From an uncultured Paracoccaceae bacterium (GTDB lineage: Bacteria; Pseudomonadota; Alphaproteobacteria; Rhodobacterales; Rhodobacteraceae): 64,000 nucleotides of DNA. The DNA is taken from assembly GCA_934500835.1 (NCBI GenBank), contig CAKSTR010000001.1:248001-312000 (forward strand), written 5' to 3'. The notes under the pieces were generated by a model that saw only the letters and a list, made by a program, of their open reading frames with translations, was not told the origin of the DNA and made no database searches. Position numbers and translations under genes: made by a program. Positions 42,057-50,075 of the stretch are shown in pieces. Position 1 is the first letter of the stretch; the number at the start of each line of letters is the position of its first letter.

Positions 42057-43595
42057 ATGACCAGCGAAAGACGCAGTGGAGGACGACGGAACAAATCGGA
42101 CCGCAGCGGCGGCGGGATCGCCCAGTTGCCCTGGCAGCAAGTGGTGAACCCGCACCGCCCGATGGAGTTCCTGAACCCCGACCAGATGGATGCGCTGCAC
42201 CGCAATTCGATGCGCATCCTGTCCGAACACGGCATCAGGGTGATGGGCGAGCGGGTGATGGACATCTTCGCCGCCGCCGGCGCCATCGTCGACCGGGACG
42301 AGAAGATCATCCGCATCGACGAAAGCATCGTCATGGAGGCGCTGAAAACCGCGCCCTCTTCCTTCACGCTGACCAGCCGCAATCCGGCCAAGGCGATCCG
42401 CATCGGCGGAAACAACATGGCGTTCGGCCTGGTCGCCGGGCCGCCCAACGTGCATGACCGGGTGAACGGACGCCGCGCGGGAAACCTGACGGATTACGAG
42501 AACTTCACCCGCCTTGCCCACCATTTCAACGCCATCCACATTCTGGGCAACCAGGTGGTGGCCCCGGTCGAACTGGCCGCGAATTCGCGTCACCTCGACA
42601 CCTATCGCGCCAACCTCACCCTCAGCGACCTTTGCTTCCATTGCTCGGCCATCGGCCCCGGCCGCGCCATCGACGGCATCCGCATGATGGCCATTGCCCG
42701 CGGCATCAGCCTTGAGGAGATGAAGACCTCCCCCGGGGTCATCACCATCATCTCGGTGAACTCGCCGCGCCTTCTGGATGACCTCATGGCCGATGGCCTG
42801 ATCGCCATGGCCGAACATGGCCAGCCCGTCACCATCACCCCCTTTACCCTGATGGGCGCAATGACGCCGGTCACGCTGGCCGCGGCACTTGCCCAGCAGA
42901 ATGCCGAGGCCCTGTTCGGCGTCACGCTGACGCAACTGGTCAATCCCGGCACGCCGGTGATGTATGGCGCCTTCACCTCGAACGTCGACATGCGCTCGGG
43001 GGCGCCGGCTTTCGGCACGCCGGAGAACACCAAGGCCAACATCATCGCCGGCCAACTGGCCCGGCGCTACGGGCTGCCTTACCGCACCTCGAATGCCAAT
43101 GCCTCGAACGCGGTCGATCTGCAGGCCGCCTATGAGACCGGCATGGCGACCTGGGGCGCGGTTCTGGGCGGCGCCAACATGATCTACCACGCGGCCGGCT
43201 GGCTGGAGGGGGGGCTGACCGCCTCTTACGAAAAGCTCGTTCTCGATGTCGAGATCCTGCAGAACATGATGGAGTTCATGCGGCCCATCCCCTTCACCGA
43301 GGATGACCAGGGTGTCGACGCCATCGGCTCCGTTCCGGCGGGCGGGCATTTCTTCGGCTCGGATCACACCATGGCCCGCTATGAAAGCGCCTTCTACCGG
43401 CCGATCCTGTCGAATTGGCAGAACTACGAGAACTGGCAGATCGCCGGGGGGCATGACGCGCTGGACAGGGCCACCGCGCTTTGGCAGCAAGCCCTGAAGG
43501 ACTATGAAGAGCCGGTCCTCGACCCCGCCATCGCAGAAGAGCTTGACGCCTATGTCGCCCGCCGCCGCGAAGAGATCGGAGCGGGCGAACCCTGA
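42057..43595 (+). CDS. MttB-superfamily (trimethylamine methyltransferase family) protein without pyrrolysine
   Basis: A 512-residue TIM-barrel protein of the MttB superfamily. Recognisable segments are RILSEHGIRVMGERVMDIF, AFGLVAGPPNVHD, ITPFTLMGAMTPVTLAAALA, GTPVMYGAFTSNVDMRSGAP and YETGMATWGAVLGGANMIYHAAGWLEGG. The frame has no in-frame amber codon, so it is a non-pyrrolysine member like the glycine-betaine methyltransferases. Those transfer a methyl group from a quaternary amine to a corrinoid protein. No corrinoid-binding (MttC-like) or RamA-like gene is visible in the window. GAAAGAGAGGG precedes the ATG. It sits between the demethylating complexes. Confidence 0.88.
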   Translation: MTSERRSGGRRNKSDRSGGGIAQLPWQQVVNPHRPMEFLNPDQMDALHRNSMRILSEHGIRVMGERVMDIFAAAGAIVDRDEKIIRIDESIVMEALKTAPSSFTLTSRNPAKAIRIGGNNMAFGLVAGPPNVHDRVNGRRAGNLTDYENFTRLAHHFNAIHILGNQVVAPVELAANSRHLDTYRANLTLSDLCFHCSAIGPGRAIDGIRMMAIARGISLEEMKTSPGVITIISVNSPRLLDDLMADGLIAMAEHGQPVTITPFTLMGAMTPVTLAAALAQQNAEALFGVTLTQLVNPGTPVMYGAFTSNVDMRSGAPAFGTPENTKANIIAGQLARRYGLPYRTSNANASNAVDLQAAYETGMATWGAVLGGANMIYHAAGWLEGGLTASYEKLVLDVEILQNMMEFMRPIPFTEDDQGVDAIGSVPAGGHFFGSDHTMARYESAFYRPILSNWQNYENWQIAGGHDALDRATALWQQALKDYEEPVLDPAIAEELDAYVARRREEIGAGEP

Positions 43596-43647
43596 TCGCC
43601 TCCGGCGCACCGCCGGCCCCAAGAACCAACTTCCAAGGGATTTTTTC

Positions 43648-46068
43648 ATGCGTACCCACACACAGGCGGTGGTCATCGGAGGCGGTCTTGTCGGCTGCTC
43701 GATCCTGTATCATCTGGCCAAACTGGGCTGGACCGATGCTGTTCTGCTGGAACGGAGCGAACTGACCTCAGGCTCGACCTGGCATGCGGCGGCGAACATC
43801 CATGGTCTGCACGACTCGACCAATATCAGCCGGCTGCAGCATTACACGATGAATCTCTACAAGCAGCTGGAGACCGAGACCGGGCAAAGCTGCGGCATCT
43901 TCCAGCCGGGCTCTCTCTACCTTGCCCAGACCGCCGAGCGCGAGAACCAGCTGCGGCTGCAGGAAGCCAAGGCCCGCCGCTATGGGCTGAACTTCCACGA
44001 GGTCAGCCGCGACGAGGCCGAGCGCCTTCATCCGCTGGTCAATTTCGACGGCGTGCGCTGCATCATGTACGAACCCGATGGCGGCAATGTCGATCCGTCG
44101 GGGGTCACCTATGCCTATGCCGCCGGCGCCCGCCAGATGGGGGCCGAGATCTACCGCTTCACCCCGGTGACGGGAACCGAACAACAGCCGGACGGCAGCT
44201 GGATCGTCCGCACCGAAAAGGGCGACATCCATACGCAATGGGTGGTCAATGCCGCCGGTCTCTGGGCCCGCGAGGTGGCGGCCATGGCCGGGCTGACGCT
44301 GCCGCTGGTGCCGACGGAACACCAGTATTTCGTGACCGAGACCATCGCCGCCATCGCCGACATGGGGCGCAGGCTGCCCTCGGTGGCCGACAGGGACGGC
44401 GAATACTATCTGCGGCAGGAAGGGCTTGGCCTTCTGGTCGGCGCCTATGAACGCGACATGAAGTTCTGGGCCGAGGACGGCACGCCGCTGGACTTTGGCC
44501 ACGAGCTCTTTGCCGATGACCTGGGCCGGATCGAACCCAACATGATGCGCGCCATCGACAGGGTGCCTGCCATCGGGACCGCGGGGATCAAGCGGGTGAT
44601 CAACGGCCCGATGATCTGGTCGCCCGACAGCGCCGCCCTGTTCGGCCCGGCGCCCGAACTGAAGAACTACTTCTGCTGCAACGGCATCATTCCCGGCTTC
44701 TCGCAATCGGGCGGGCTGGGCCGGCTGGCTGCGGAATGGATGGTCGAGGGTGAACCCTCGATGGACATGTTCAACTGGGACCTCACCCGGTTCGGCCACT
44801 GGGCGGGCAAGGATTTCACCCGCGCCCGCGTGCAGGACCAGTATGCGCACCGCTTCAAGATCCATTTTCCCAATGAGGAAAGGGCCGCCGGCAGGCCGGC
44901 GCGCACCCGTCCCGCCTATGAGACCCAACGCGGTCTTGGTGCCGTCTTTGGTCTGAACTTCGGCTGGGAGCACCCGCTCTGGTTCGCCGCCGCGGGCGAG
45001 CCGCGCGAGGAAACCAACGGCTTTGCCCGCCAGAACTGGTGGGCACCCGTCGGGCGCGAGGTGCGGATGCTGCGCGACAGCGTCGGCGTTCTGGATATCT
45101 CGAACTACGCCCGCTACGAGGTGAAGGGACCCGGCGCCGAGGATTGGCTGAACGCCGTTCTCGCCAACCGGATGCCCACCGAAACGGGTCGGTCCTGTCT
45201 GACACCTCTGATCGGCAAACGCGGCGGGGTCGCGGGCGATTTCACCGTCACCCGGCTGGGCGCCGAAGAGTTTCTTGTCATCGGATCGGGCATGGCGGAA
45301 CGTTTCCACCAGCGTTTCTTCCAGTCGGTGCCGCTGCCCGCAGACACGACCTTCCGATCTGTCACCGACAGCACCGCCGGCTTCAACGTCGCCGGTCCCA
45401 AGGCACGGGAGATGCTGCAGGGGCTGACCGAAACCGATCTGTCGAACACCGCCTTCCCCTTCATGCGCTCGGGCCGGATCAAGGTGGCGGGGGTCGAAGT
45501 GGTCGCGCTGCGGGTCTCGTTTACCGGGGATCTCGGCTGGGAACTGCATTGCGCCGAAAGCGACCAGCTTGCCCTCTACACGGCCCTGCTGGAGGCCGCA
45601 CGGCCGTTCAGCGGCGGGCCTGTCGGATCGCGCGCGCTGGCGTCGCTGCGCGTCGAGAAGGGTTATGGCAGCTGGGGTCGGGAGTATTCGCCCGAATACT
45701 GGCCGCAGGAAAGCGGGCTGGCGCGCCTGATCAAGCTGGACAAGGGCGCGTTCCTGAACCGCGATGCCTATCTTGCGCTGCACAACCGGCCCGCGCGCGA
45801 CACCCTGGTCATGCTGCGGATCGAGACGACCGACGCCGATGCGACCGGCGGAGAGCCGATCTTCCGGGCCGATGGCACGCCGATCGGTCAGGTCAGCTCG
45901 GGCGCCTATGGCCATTCGGTCGGAATGTCCCTGGCGCTTGGCTACATCAAGACGGGCAGCGCCGCACCCGGGGAGGTGGTGAGCGTCGCCATTCTCGGCC
46001 GCCCGCATGAGGCGGTGGTTCTGGACAAGCCGCCCTTCGACGCCGAGGGCACGCGGCTTCGCGGTTGA
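43648..46068 (+). CDS. Dimethylglycine/sarcosine-dehydrogenase-like flavoprotein with GcvT domain
   Basis: An 806-residue two-domain protein. The N-terminal DAO-type FAD domain (~1-420) has VVIGGGLVGCSILYHLAKLG and the covalent-FAD-type segment SGSTWHAAANIHGLHDSTN. The C-terminal GcvT aminomethyltransferase domain (~440-800) has VGVLDISNYARYEVKGPGAE, FTGDLGWELHCAESD and ASLRVEKGYGSWGREYSPE. The family (dimethylglycine dehydrogenase, sarcosine dehydrogenase) oxidatively N-demethylates and passes one carbon to folate. AAGGGA precedes ATG 43648. A second, independent N-demethylase beside the four-subunit complex suggests stepwise demethylation. Confidence 0.93.
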   Translation: MRTHTQAVVIGGGLVGCSILYHLAKLGWTDAVLLERSELTSGSTWHAAANIHGLHDSTNISRLQHYTMNLYKQLETETGQSCGIFQPGSLYLAQTAERENQLRLQEAKARRYGLNFHEVSRDEAERLHPLVNFDGVRCIMYEPDGGNVDPSGVTYAYAAGARQMGAEIYRFTPVTGTEQQPDGSWIVRTEKGDIHTQWVVNAAGLWAREVAAMAGLTLPLVPTEHQYFVTETIAAIADMGRRLPSVADRDGEYYLRQEGLGLLVGAYERDMKFWAEDGTPLDFGHELFADDLGRIEPNMMRAIDRVPAIGTAGIKRVINGPMIWSPDSAALFGPAPELKNYFCCNGIIPGFSQSGGLGRLAAEWMVEGEPSMDMFNWDLTRFGHWAGKDFTRARVQDQYAHRFKIHFPNEERAAGRPARTRPAYETQRGLGAVFGLNFGWEHPLWFAAAGEPREETNGFARQNWWAPVGREVRMLRDSVGVLDISNYARYEVKGPGAEDWLNAVLANRMPTETGRSCLTPLIGKRGGVAGDFTVTRLGAEEFLVIGSGMAERFHQRFFQSVPLPADTTFRSVTDSTAGFNVAGPKAREMLQGLTETDLSNTAFPFMRSGRIKVAGVEVVALRVSFTGDLGWELHCAESDQLALYTALLEAARPFSGGPVGSRALASLRVEKGYGSWGREYSPEYWPQESGLARLIKLDKGAFLNRDAYLALHNRPARDTLVMLRIETTDADATGGEPIFRADGTPIGQVSSGAYGHSVGMSLALGYIKTGSAAPGEVVSVAILGRPHEAVVLDKPPFDAEGTRLRG

Positions 46069-46124
46069 CACAGCACGGCGGGCGCCTTTTCCGGGCGCCC
46101 CCGCATCATCCAAAGGGACAGCAG

Positions 46125-46202
46125 ATGACGGCCACGATCCCGGTTTACGATCGACACGTCGCTATCGCGCAACGTCCCGACATCCACGAGGCAAAGCCAT
46201 GA
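46125..46202 (+). CDS. Possible 25-residue leader peptide coupled to the HisC-like gene
   Basis: ATG 46125 is preceded by AAAGGGACAGCAG, a good ribosome site, and the frame (MTATIPVYDRHVAIAQ, then nine residues ending HEAKP) stops at 46200-46202, overlapping the ATG of the aminotransferase (46199) as ATGA. This start/stop coupling is typical of translated leaders. No homology is recognised and no run of a single amino acid indicates attenuation. It could be chance, but spacing and ribosome site are better than those of the aminotransferase itself. Confidence 0.4.
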   Translation: MTATIPVYDRHVAIAQRPDIHEAKP

Positions 46203-47263
46203 TCCGCCCCGTCCCCGCCGTCTGCGCGATGCAGCCCTATGCGCTGGCCGACCTGGACAGCGGCCTGTTCTCGCTTGCCCAGAACGAGAGCCATCTGCCC
46301 CCAAGTCCGGCCGCCCTTGCCGCCGGCCAGAACGCATTGGCCGGGCAGCGCCTCTATCCCGACCCCGACTGGCACCGCCTGCGGCAGGCCATCGCGCAGA
46401 CCCATGCGCTGGACCCCGACAGACTGCTTTGCGGCGCGGGGTCGATGGAACTGATCGGCAGCCTCATTCGTGCCTATTCGGGCCCGGGCGACGAGGTGCT
46501 TGCCCCGCAATACGGCTATCTCTATGTCGCCACGGCCTGCCGGCAGGCCGGCAGCTGCTATCGCACCGCGCCGGAAGCGGATTACACCGTCTCGGTGGAC
46601 GCTCTCTTGCAGGCCGTCACCCCGGCAACCCGCATCCTGTTCCTGTGCAACCCCGGAAACCCCACCGGAACGCGGATCGGGACTGCCGAAATCCTCCGCC
46701 TGCGCCACGCGCTGCCCGACAGGGTGCTTCTGGTGGTCGATCAGGCCTATGCCGAGTTTGACCCCCAGGACCCCCGACCCGTATTTTCGCTGACGGATCG
46801 CGGGGATACCGTGGTGACGCGAACCTTCTCCAAGGCCTATGCGCTTGCGGGTGCGCGGGTCGGCTGGGGCCTTTTCCCCCACGCCATCGCGGCCGAGACC
46901 CGCAAGCTGCTGAACCCCAACAACGTCTCGGGCATCAGCCAGGCGATGGCCGAGGCGGCGATTGCCGATCAGGCGCATATGAGGGCCTCGGTCGCCGCGG
47001 TCGCCGCGATCCGCGACAGGTTCGCCGCCTCGCTGCGTGCCGGCGGCTATCCCTGCCCCGAGAGCCACACGAATTTTGTCCTGATCCCCTTCCCCGATGC
47101 CCGAAGCGCCCGCGCGGCGGACGACCGCCTGCACAAGGCGGGCTATCTGTTGCGGGGGATGGGCGGCTACGGTCTTGTCCATTGCCTGCGGGCAACCGTG
47201 GCGGAGGCCGTTGCGATGAGCCGGGTCGCCGAGGTGCTGAGAGACGGGCCGCAGGGCGTCTGA
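46199..47263 (+). CDS. Histidinol-phosphate-aminotransferase-like class I/II aminotransferase
   Basis: A 354-residue fold-type I PLP enzyme. AQNESHLPPSP is the N-terminal family motif. LLCGAGSMELIGSLIRAY, FLCNPGNPTGTRIG and VVDQAYAEFDP (cofactor Asp) follow, and the PLP Lys is in TRTFSKAYALAGARVGWG. It resembles HisC but lies outside the his cluster, at the end of the demethylation operon, so it probably transaminates a catabolic amino acid. ATG 46199 overlaps the stop of a 25-codon leader. Confidence 0.85.
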   Translation: MIRPVPAVCAMQPYALADLDSGLFSLAQNESHLPPSPAALAAGQNALAGQRLYPDPDWHRLRQAIAQTHALDPDRLLCGAGSMELIGSLIRAYSGPGDEVLAPQYGYLYVATACRQAGSCYRTAPEADYTVSVDALLQAVTPATRILFLCNPGNPTGTRIGTAEILRLRHALPDRVLLVVDQAYAEFDPQDPRPVFSLTDRGDTVVTRTFSKAYALAGARVGWGLFPHAIAAETRKLLNPNNVSGISQAMAEAAIADQAHMRASVAAVAAIRDRFAASLRAGGYPCPESHTNFVLIPFPDARSARAADDRLHKAGYLLRGMGGYGLVHCLRATVAEAVAMSRVAEVLRDGPQGV

Positions 47264-47280
47264 ACGCGCCGCCGCCAGCG

Positions 47281-48198
47281 TCAGCCGGGAACCCGCGGAT
47301 CGGGGTGATGCCGTGCCCAGTGCTGCGCAAGATCCCCCCTGCGGCAGATCCAGACATCGCCGCGCGCCATCATGTGATCAAGAATCCGGTGCAGCGCCCC
47401 GATGCGCCCGGGCCGCCCGATCAGGCGCGCATGAAGCCCGACCGTCATCATCTGCGGACGGGCCGCGCCTTCGGCATGGAGAAGGTCGAAGCTGTCCTTG
47501 ATGTATTCGACGAACTCGCCCCCGACCTGATAGCAGCGATCGCCGCGCCCAAAGCGGGAATCGTTGGTGTCCAGCGAATAGGGCACCAGCAGATGACCGG
47601 GATAGTCAGGAGACCAGTACGGCAGGTCATCGTTGTAGACATCCGAATCGTAAAGGAAACGGCCTGTCTCCACCACCAGCCGCCGGGTATTCATCGACGG
47701 CATCCCGGCGTAATAGCCCAAAGGCGCGCCGCCGCCGCCGATCTCTGCCGCCAGCGCGATCTGGCGGGCGATATGCGCGCGCTCTGTCGCGGCATCCAGC
47801 GCATCATGGTCGATCCACCGCCAGCCGTGCAACTGCAGGTCGAACCCGGCGCCGATCATCGCCCGGATCGCCAGCGGGTTCTTTTCCACCGCGCTGCCCA
47901 CGACATTCACCGTGCCCTGCAGCCCCCGCTCGGCAAAGGCCCGCAGCATTCGCCAATAGCCAACCCGAGAGCCGTATTCGTAGCTGGATTCAATGTTCAG
48001 ATCCCGCCGCCCCAGCCGCGCTTCCACCGCCACATCCGATATCCTGACTTCGGAGCGGTCATCGCCATCCAGCACACAAAGCTCTCCACCCTCTTCGTAG
48101 TTCAGGCAGAAGTTGACGGCGACACGCGCCCCGTTCGGCCATTCGACCTTCGGAGTGTCTGCGCCGTAGCCGATGAAATCCCGTGTGGGCAACGACAT
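47281..48198 (-). CDS. PuuE-type allantoinase / polysaccharide-deacetylase family protein
   Basis: A 305-residue NodB-fold protein. The N-terminal DFIGYGADTPKVEWPNGARVAVNFCLNYEEGGE and ESSYEYGSRVGYWRMLRAF match the metal-independent allantoinase PuuE subgroup. The usual catalytic His segment reads FDLQLHGWRWIDHD. It is likely cytoplasmic, with no signal peptide. ATG 48198 is preceded by a perfect AAGGAGG. It is another cyclic-ureide or N-acyl hydrolase candidate, at the right end of the catabolic block and convergent with the aminotransferase. Confidence 0.87.
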   Translation of the reverse strand: MSLPTRDFIGYGADTPKVEWPNGARVAVNFCLNYEEGGELCVLDGDDRSEVRISDVAVEARLGRRDLNIESSYEYGSRVGYWRMLRAFAERGLQGTVNVVGSAVEKNPLAIRAMIGAGFDLQLHGWRWIDHDALDAATERAHIARQIALAAEIGGGGAPLGYYAGMPSMNTRRLVVETGRFLYDSDVYNDDLPYWSPDYPGHLLVPYSLDTNDSRFGRGDRCYQVGGEFVEYIKDSFDLLHAEGAARPQMMTVGLHARLIGRPGRIGALHRILDHMMARGDVWICRRGDLAQHWARHHPDPRVPG

Positions 48199-48576
48199 CT
48201 CATGCCTCCTTTCCGGCAGGCATCCGGCCTTGGGTCCCGCCGGATCGCGCATCACGATACACGACGGGGGCCACCCCGAATCCGAAAAGAATTCGGGGGC
48301 TTTGCACCCGATTTCCACGGGCATCATCGGCGGCGGGGCCGATGCTCGGCCCCCTCCTTCGCATCGGGGATCGCGAGCGACACGCCAGCGAGCAGGTGCA
48401 ACGCCGTCCGGCCGACACCGCACGCGCAGACGGCAATCCACCCTGCGATACTTCGGCCCAATGGCGTTCGAGGCCCGCGCTATGCCGGCATGGACCGCTG
48501 TCCACCAAACCGGCAGCACGTCATCGTGCCCCCTTGCACCCCCGGCGACCATGGGCTAATCAGCCGCCCACGGAGT
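48199..48576. other. 378-bp interval without a gene, containing two hairpins
   Basis: I see no convincing reading frame here. It contains CCCCGAAT...AATTCGGGG (48272-48296 region) and a perfect GGGGCCGA-TGC-TCGGCCCC hairpin (48335-48353). The left part must hold the promoter and ribosome site of the minus-strand PuuE-like gene; the right part leads into tRNA-Gly copy 2. It is the right junction of the catabolic block. Confidence 0.6.
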
Positions 48577-48651
48577 GCGGGCGTAGCTCAGGGGTAGAGC
48601 ATAACCTTGCCAAGGTTAGGGTCGTGAGTTCGAATCTCATCGCCCGCTCCA
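48577..48651 (+). tRNA. tRNA-Gly (GCC), copy 2
   Basis: The 75-nt sequence, including encoded CCA, is identical to copy 1 (9916-9990), same strand; anticodon GCC in loop TTGCCAA. Flanks differ beyond the immediate TGCGGG start. It lies ~100 bp upstream of hisB, so this copy borders conserved housekeeping DNA. Confidence 0.97.
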
Positions 48652-48660
48652 GTCGAAACA

Positions 48661-48690
48661 GGGCGCCCTCGCGGGCGCCCTTCGTCGTTT
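48661..48690 (+). terminator. Terminator of tRNA-Gly copy 2
   Basis: GGGCGCCC-TCGC-GGGCGCCC (48661-48680) is a perfect 8-bp G/C hairpin followed by TTCGTCGTTT, directly 3' of the tRNA. It fits intrinsic termination. Confidence 0.7.
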
Positions 48691-48754
48691 CCTGGGGACT
48701 TGCCCCAACGCGCCCGAGGGTTTACCAGCCGCGGGAACAGCGACGGAGCATGCC

Positions 48755-49342
48755 ATGCGCAAGGCCGAGATCAGCCGCAACACCGCCGAGACCGCGATTA
48801 CCGTCGCGGTGAACCTTGACGGCAACGGCGCCTATGACAACCAGACCGGCGTCGGTTTCTTCGATCACATGCTGGACCAGCTGGCCCGGCACAGCCTGAT
48901 CGACCTGAAGGTGCAGGCCAAAGGCGATCTGCATATCGACGATCACCACACCGTCGAGGATGTCGGCATCGCCATCGGGCAGGCTCTGGCCAAGGCCCTG
49001 GGCAACAAGTCCGGCATCCGCCGCTACGGCCATTTCCGGCTGGCGATGGACGATGCGCAGGTGGCCTGCGCGCTGGACCTCTCGGCCCGGCCTTTCCTGA
49101 TCTGGAACCTGTCCTTCCCGGCGCAGAAGATCGGCACCTTCGACACCGAACTGGTGCGCGAGTTCTTTCAGGCGCTTGCCACCCATGGCGGCATCACGCT
49201 GCATGTGGACCTTGTGCACGGCCTGAACAGCCACCACATCGCCGAGGCCTGTTTCAAGGCGGTCGCACGCGCCCTGCGCGAGGCGGTGGAACCCGACCCG
49301 CGGCTGAACGGCGCCCTTCCCAGCACCAAGGGCGCGCTGTGA
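48755..49342 (+). CDS. hisB: Imidazoleglycerol-phosphate dehydratase
   Basis: A 195-residue monofunctional HisB, sixth step of histidine biosynthesis. The paired His metal motifs are [31 protein letters not shown] and [20 protein letters not shown]. It is the first of the split his cluster (hisB-hisH, then hisA, hisF, hisE). A short palindrome separates it from hisH. Confidence 0.98.
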   Translation: MRKAEISRNTAETAITVAVNLDGNGAYDNQTGVGFFDHMLDQLARHSLIDLKVQAKGDLHIDDHHTVEDVGIAIGQALAKALGNKSGIRRYGHFRLAMDDAQVACALDLSARPFLIWNLSFPAQKIGTFDTELVREFFQALATHGGITLHVDLVHGLNSHHIAEACFKAVARALREAVEPDPRLNGALPSTKGAL

Positions 49343-49347
49343 GCCCC

Positions 49348-49368
49348 CGAATTTTCGTCGAAAATTCG
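49348..49368. repeat. 21-bp perfect palindromic hairpin between hisB and hisH
   Basis: Arms CGAATTTTC (49348-49356) and GAAAATTCG (49360-49368) with loop GTC. The design CGA...TTC-GYC-GAA...TCG recurs at 61162-61182 with different inner bases. It may be an mRNA structure or a mobile palindrome; function unknown. Confidence 0.7.
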
Positions 49369-49385
49369 TCTCGCGGAGCGTCCCG

Positions 49386-50039
49386 ATGCCGCTGACGGTT
49401 CTGGTCGACTACGACTCCGGCAACCTGCATTCCGCCGAGAAGGCCTTTCAGCGCATGGCGCAGGAGGTCGGCGCGGGCGATGTTCTGGTGACCTCGCGCG
49501 CCGAGGACGTGGCACGGGCCGATCGCATCGTCCTGCCCGGCGACGGTGCCTTTCCGGCCTGCCGCAAGGCTTTGGGCACATATGGCGGGCTGTTCGAGGC
49601 GATCGACGAGGCCGTGCGGGTCAGGGCCCGGCCCTTCCTGGGCATCTGCGTCGGCATGCAGATGCTGGCCTCATGGGGCCGCGAATACGAGAACACCGAA
49701 GGGTTCGACTGGATCGGCGGCGAGGTGGTGCGCATCCAACCCGCCGACCCGGCGCTGAAGGTGCCGCACATGGGCTGGAACGATCTGGTCATCGGCACGC
49801 GGGACGGCGGGCCGCACCCGGTGCTGGCCGGGCTGGCGACCGGCGACCACGCCTATTTCGTCCATTCCTACCATTTCCTTGTCGATGACCCGGCCCATCT
49901 TCTGGCCCATGCCGATTATGCCGGGCCGATCACCGCCATCGTCGGGCGCGACACCATCGTGGGCACCCAGTTCCACCCCGAGAAAAGCCAGGCGCTCGGC
50001 CTGCGCCTGATCGCCAACTTCCTGCAATGGGCACCCTGA
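49386..50039 (+). CDS. hisH: Imidazole glycerol phosphate synthase, glutamine amidotransferase subunit
   Basis: A 217-residue class I glutamine amidotransferase that supplies ammonia to HisF. The nucleophile is Cys88 in FLGICVGMQMLA; the His-Glu pair is in GTQFHPEKSQ. The N-terminal VDYDSGNLHSAEKAFQRM is typical. Its partner hisF lies 4.4 kb downstream. Confidence 0.97.
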   Translation: MPLTVLVDYDSGNLHSAEKAFQRMAQEVGAGDVLVTSRAEDVARADRIVLPGDGAFPACRKALGTYGGLFEAIDEAVRVRARPFLGICVGMQMLASWGREYENTEGFDWIGGEVVRIQPADPALKVPHMGWNDLVIGTRDGGPHPVLAGLATGDHAYFVHSYHFLVDDPAHLLAHADYAGPITAIVGRDTIVGTQFHPEKSQALGLRLIANFLQWAP

Positions 50040-50047
50040 CGGCCCCG

Positions 50048-50075
50048 CCCGCGGCCTAGAACCCGCGGCCTAGAA
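50048..50075. repeat. 14-bp tandem duplication at the 3' end of the M50 gene
   Basis: CCCGCGGCCTAGAA occurs twice head to tail (50048-50061, 50062-50075). The right copy carries the TAG stop of the minus-strand protease gene, and the left copy supplies a second one. It looks like a recent slippage duplication. Confidence 0.8.

Noticed and set aside
42057..43595. Pyrrolysine-containing trimethylamine methyltransferase
   Set aside because: The frame has no in-frame TAG and no pyl genes are seen, so it belongs to the non-pyrrolysine branch.
43768..46113. 781-codon minus-strand open frame opposite the DMGDH-like gene
   Set aside because: Shadow frame; the plus strand encodes conserved FAD and GcvT motifs.
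9916..48651. Integrative element with integrase or transposase
   Set aside because: No integrase, recombinase, transposase or phage gene is present between the two tRNA-Gly genes; only the direct tRNA repeats and gene remnants support an island.
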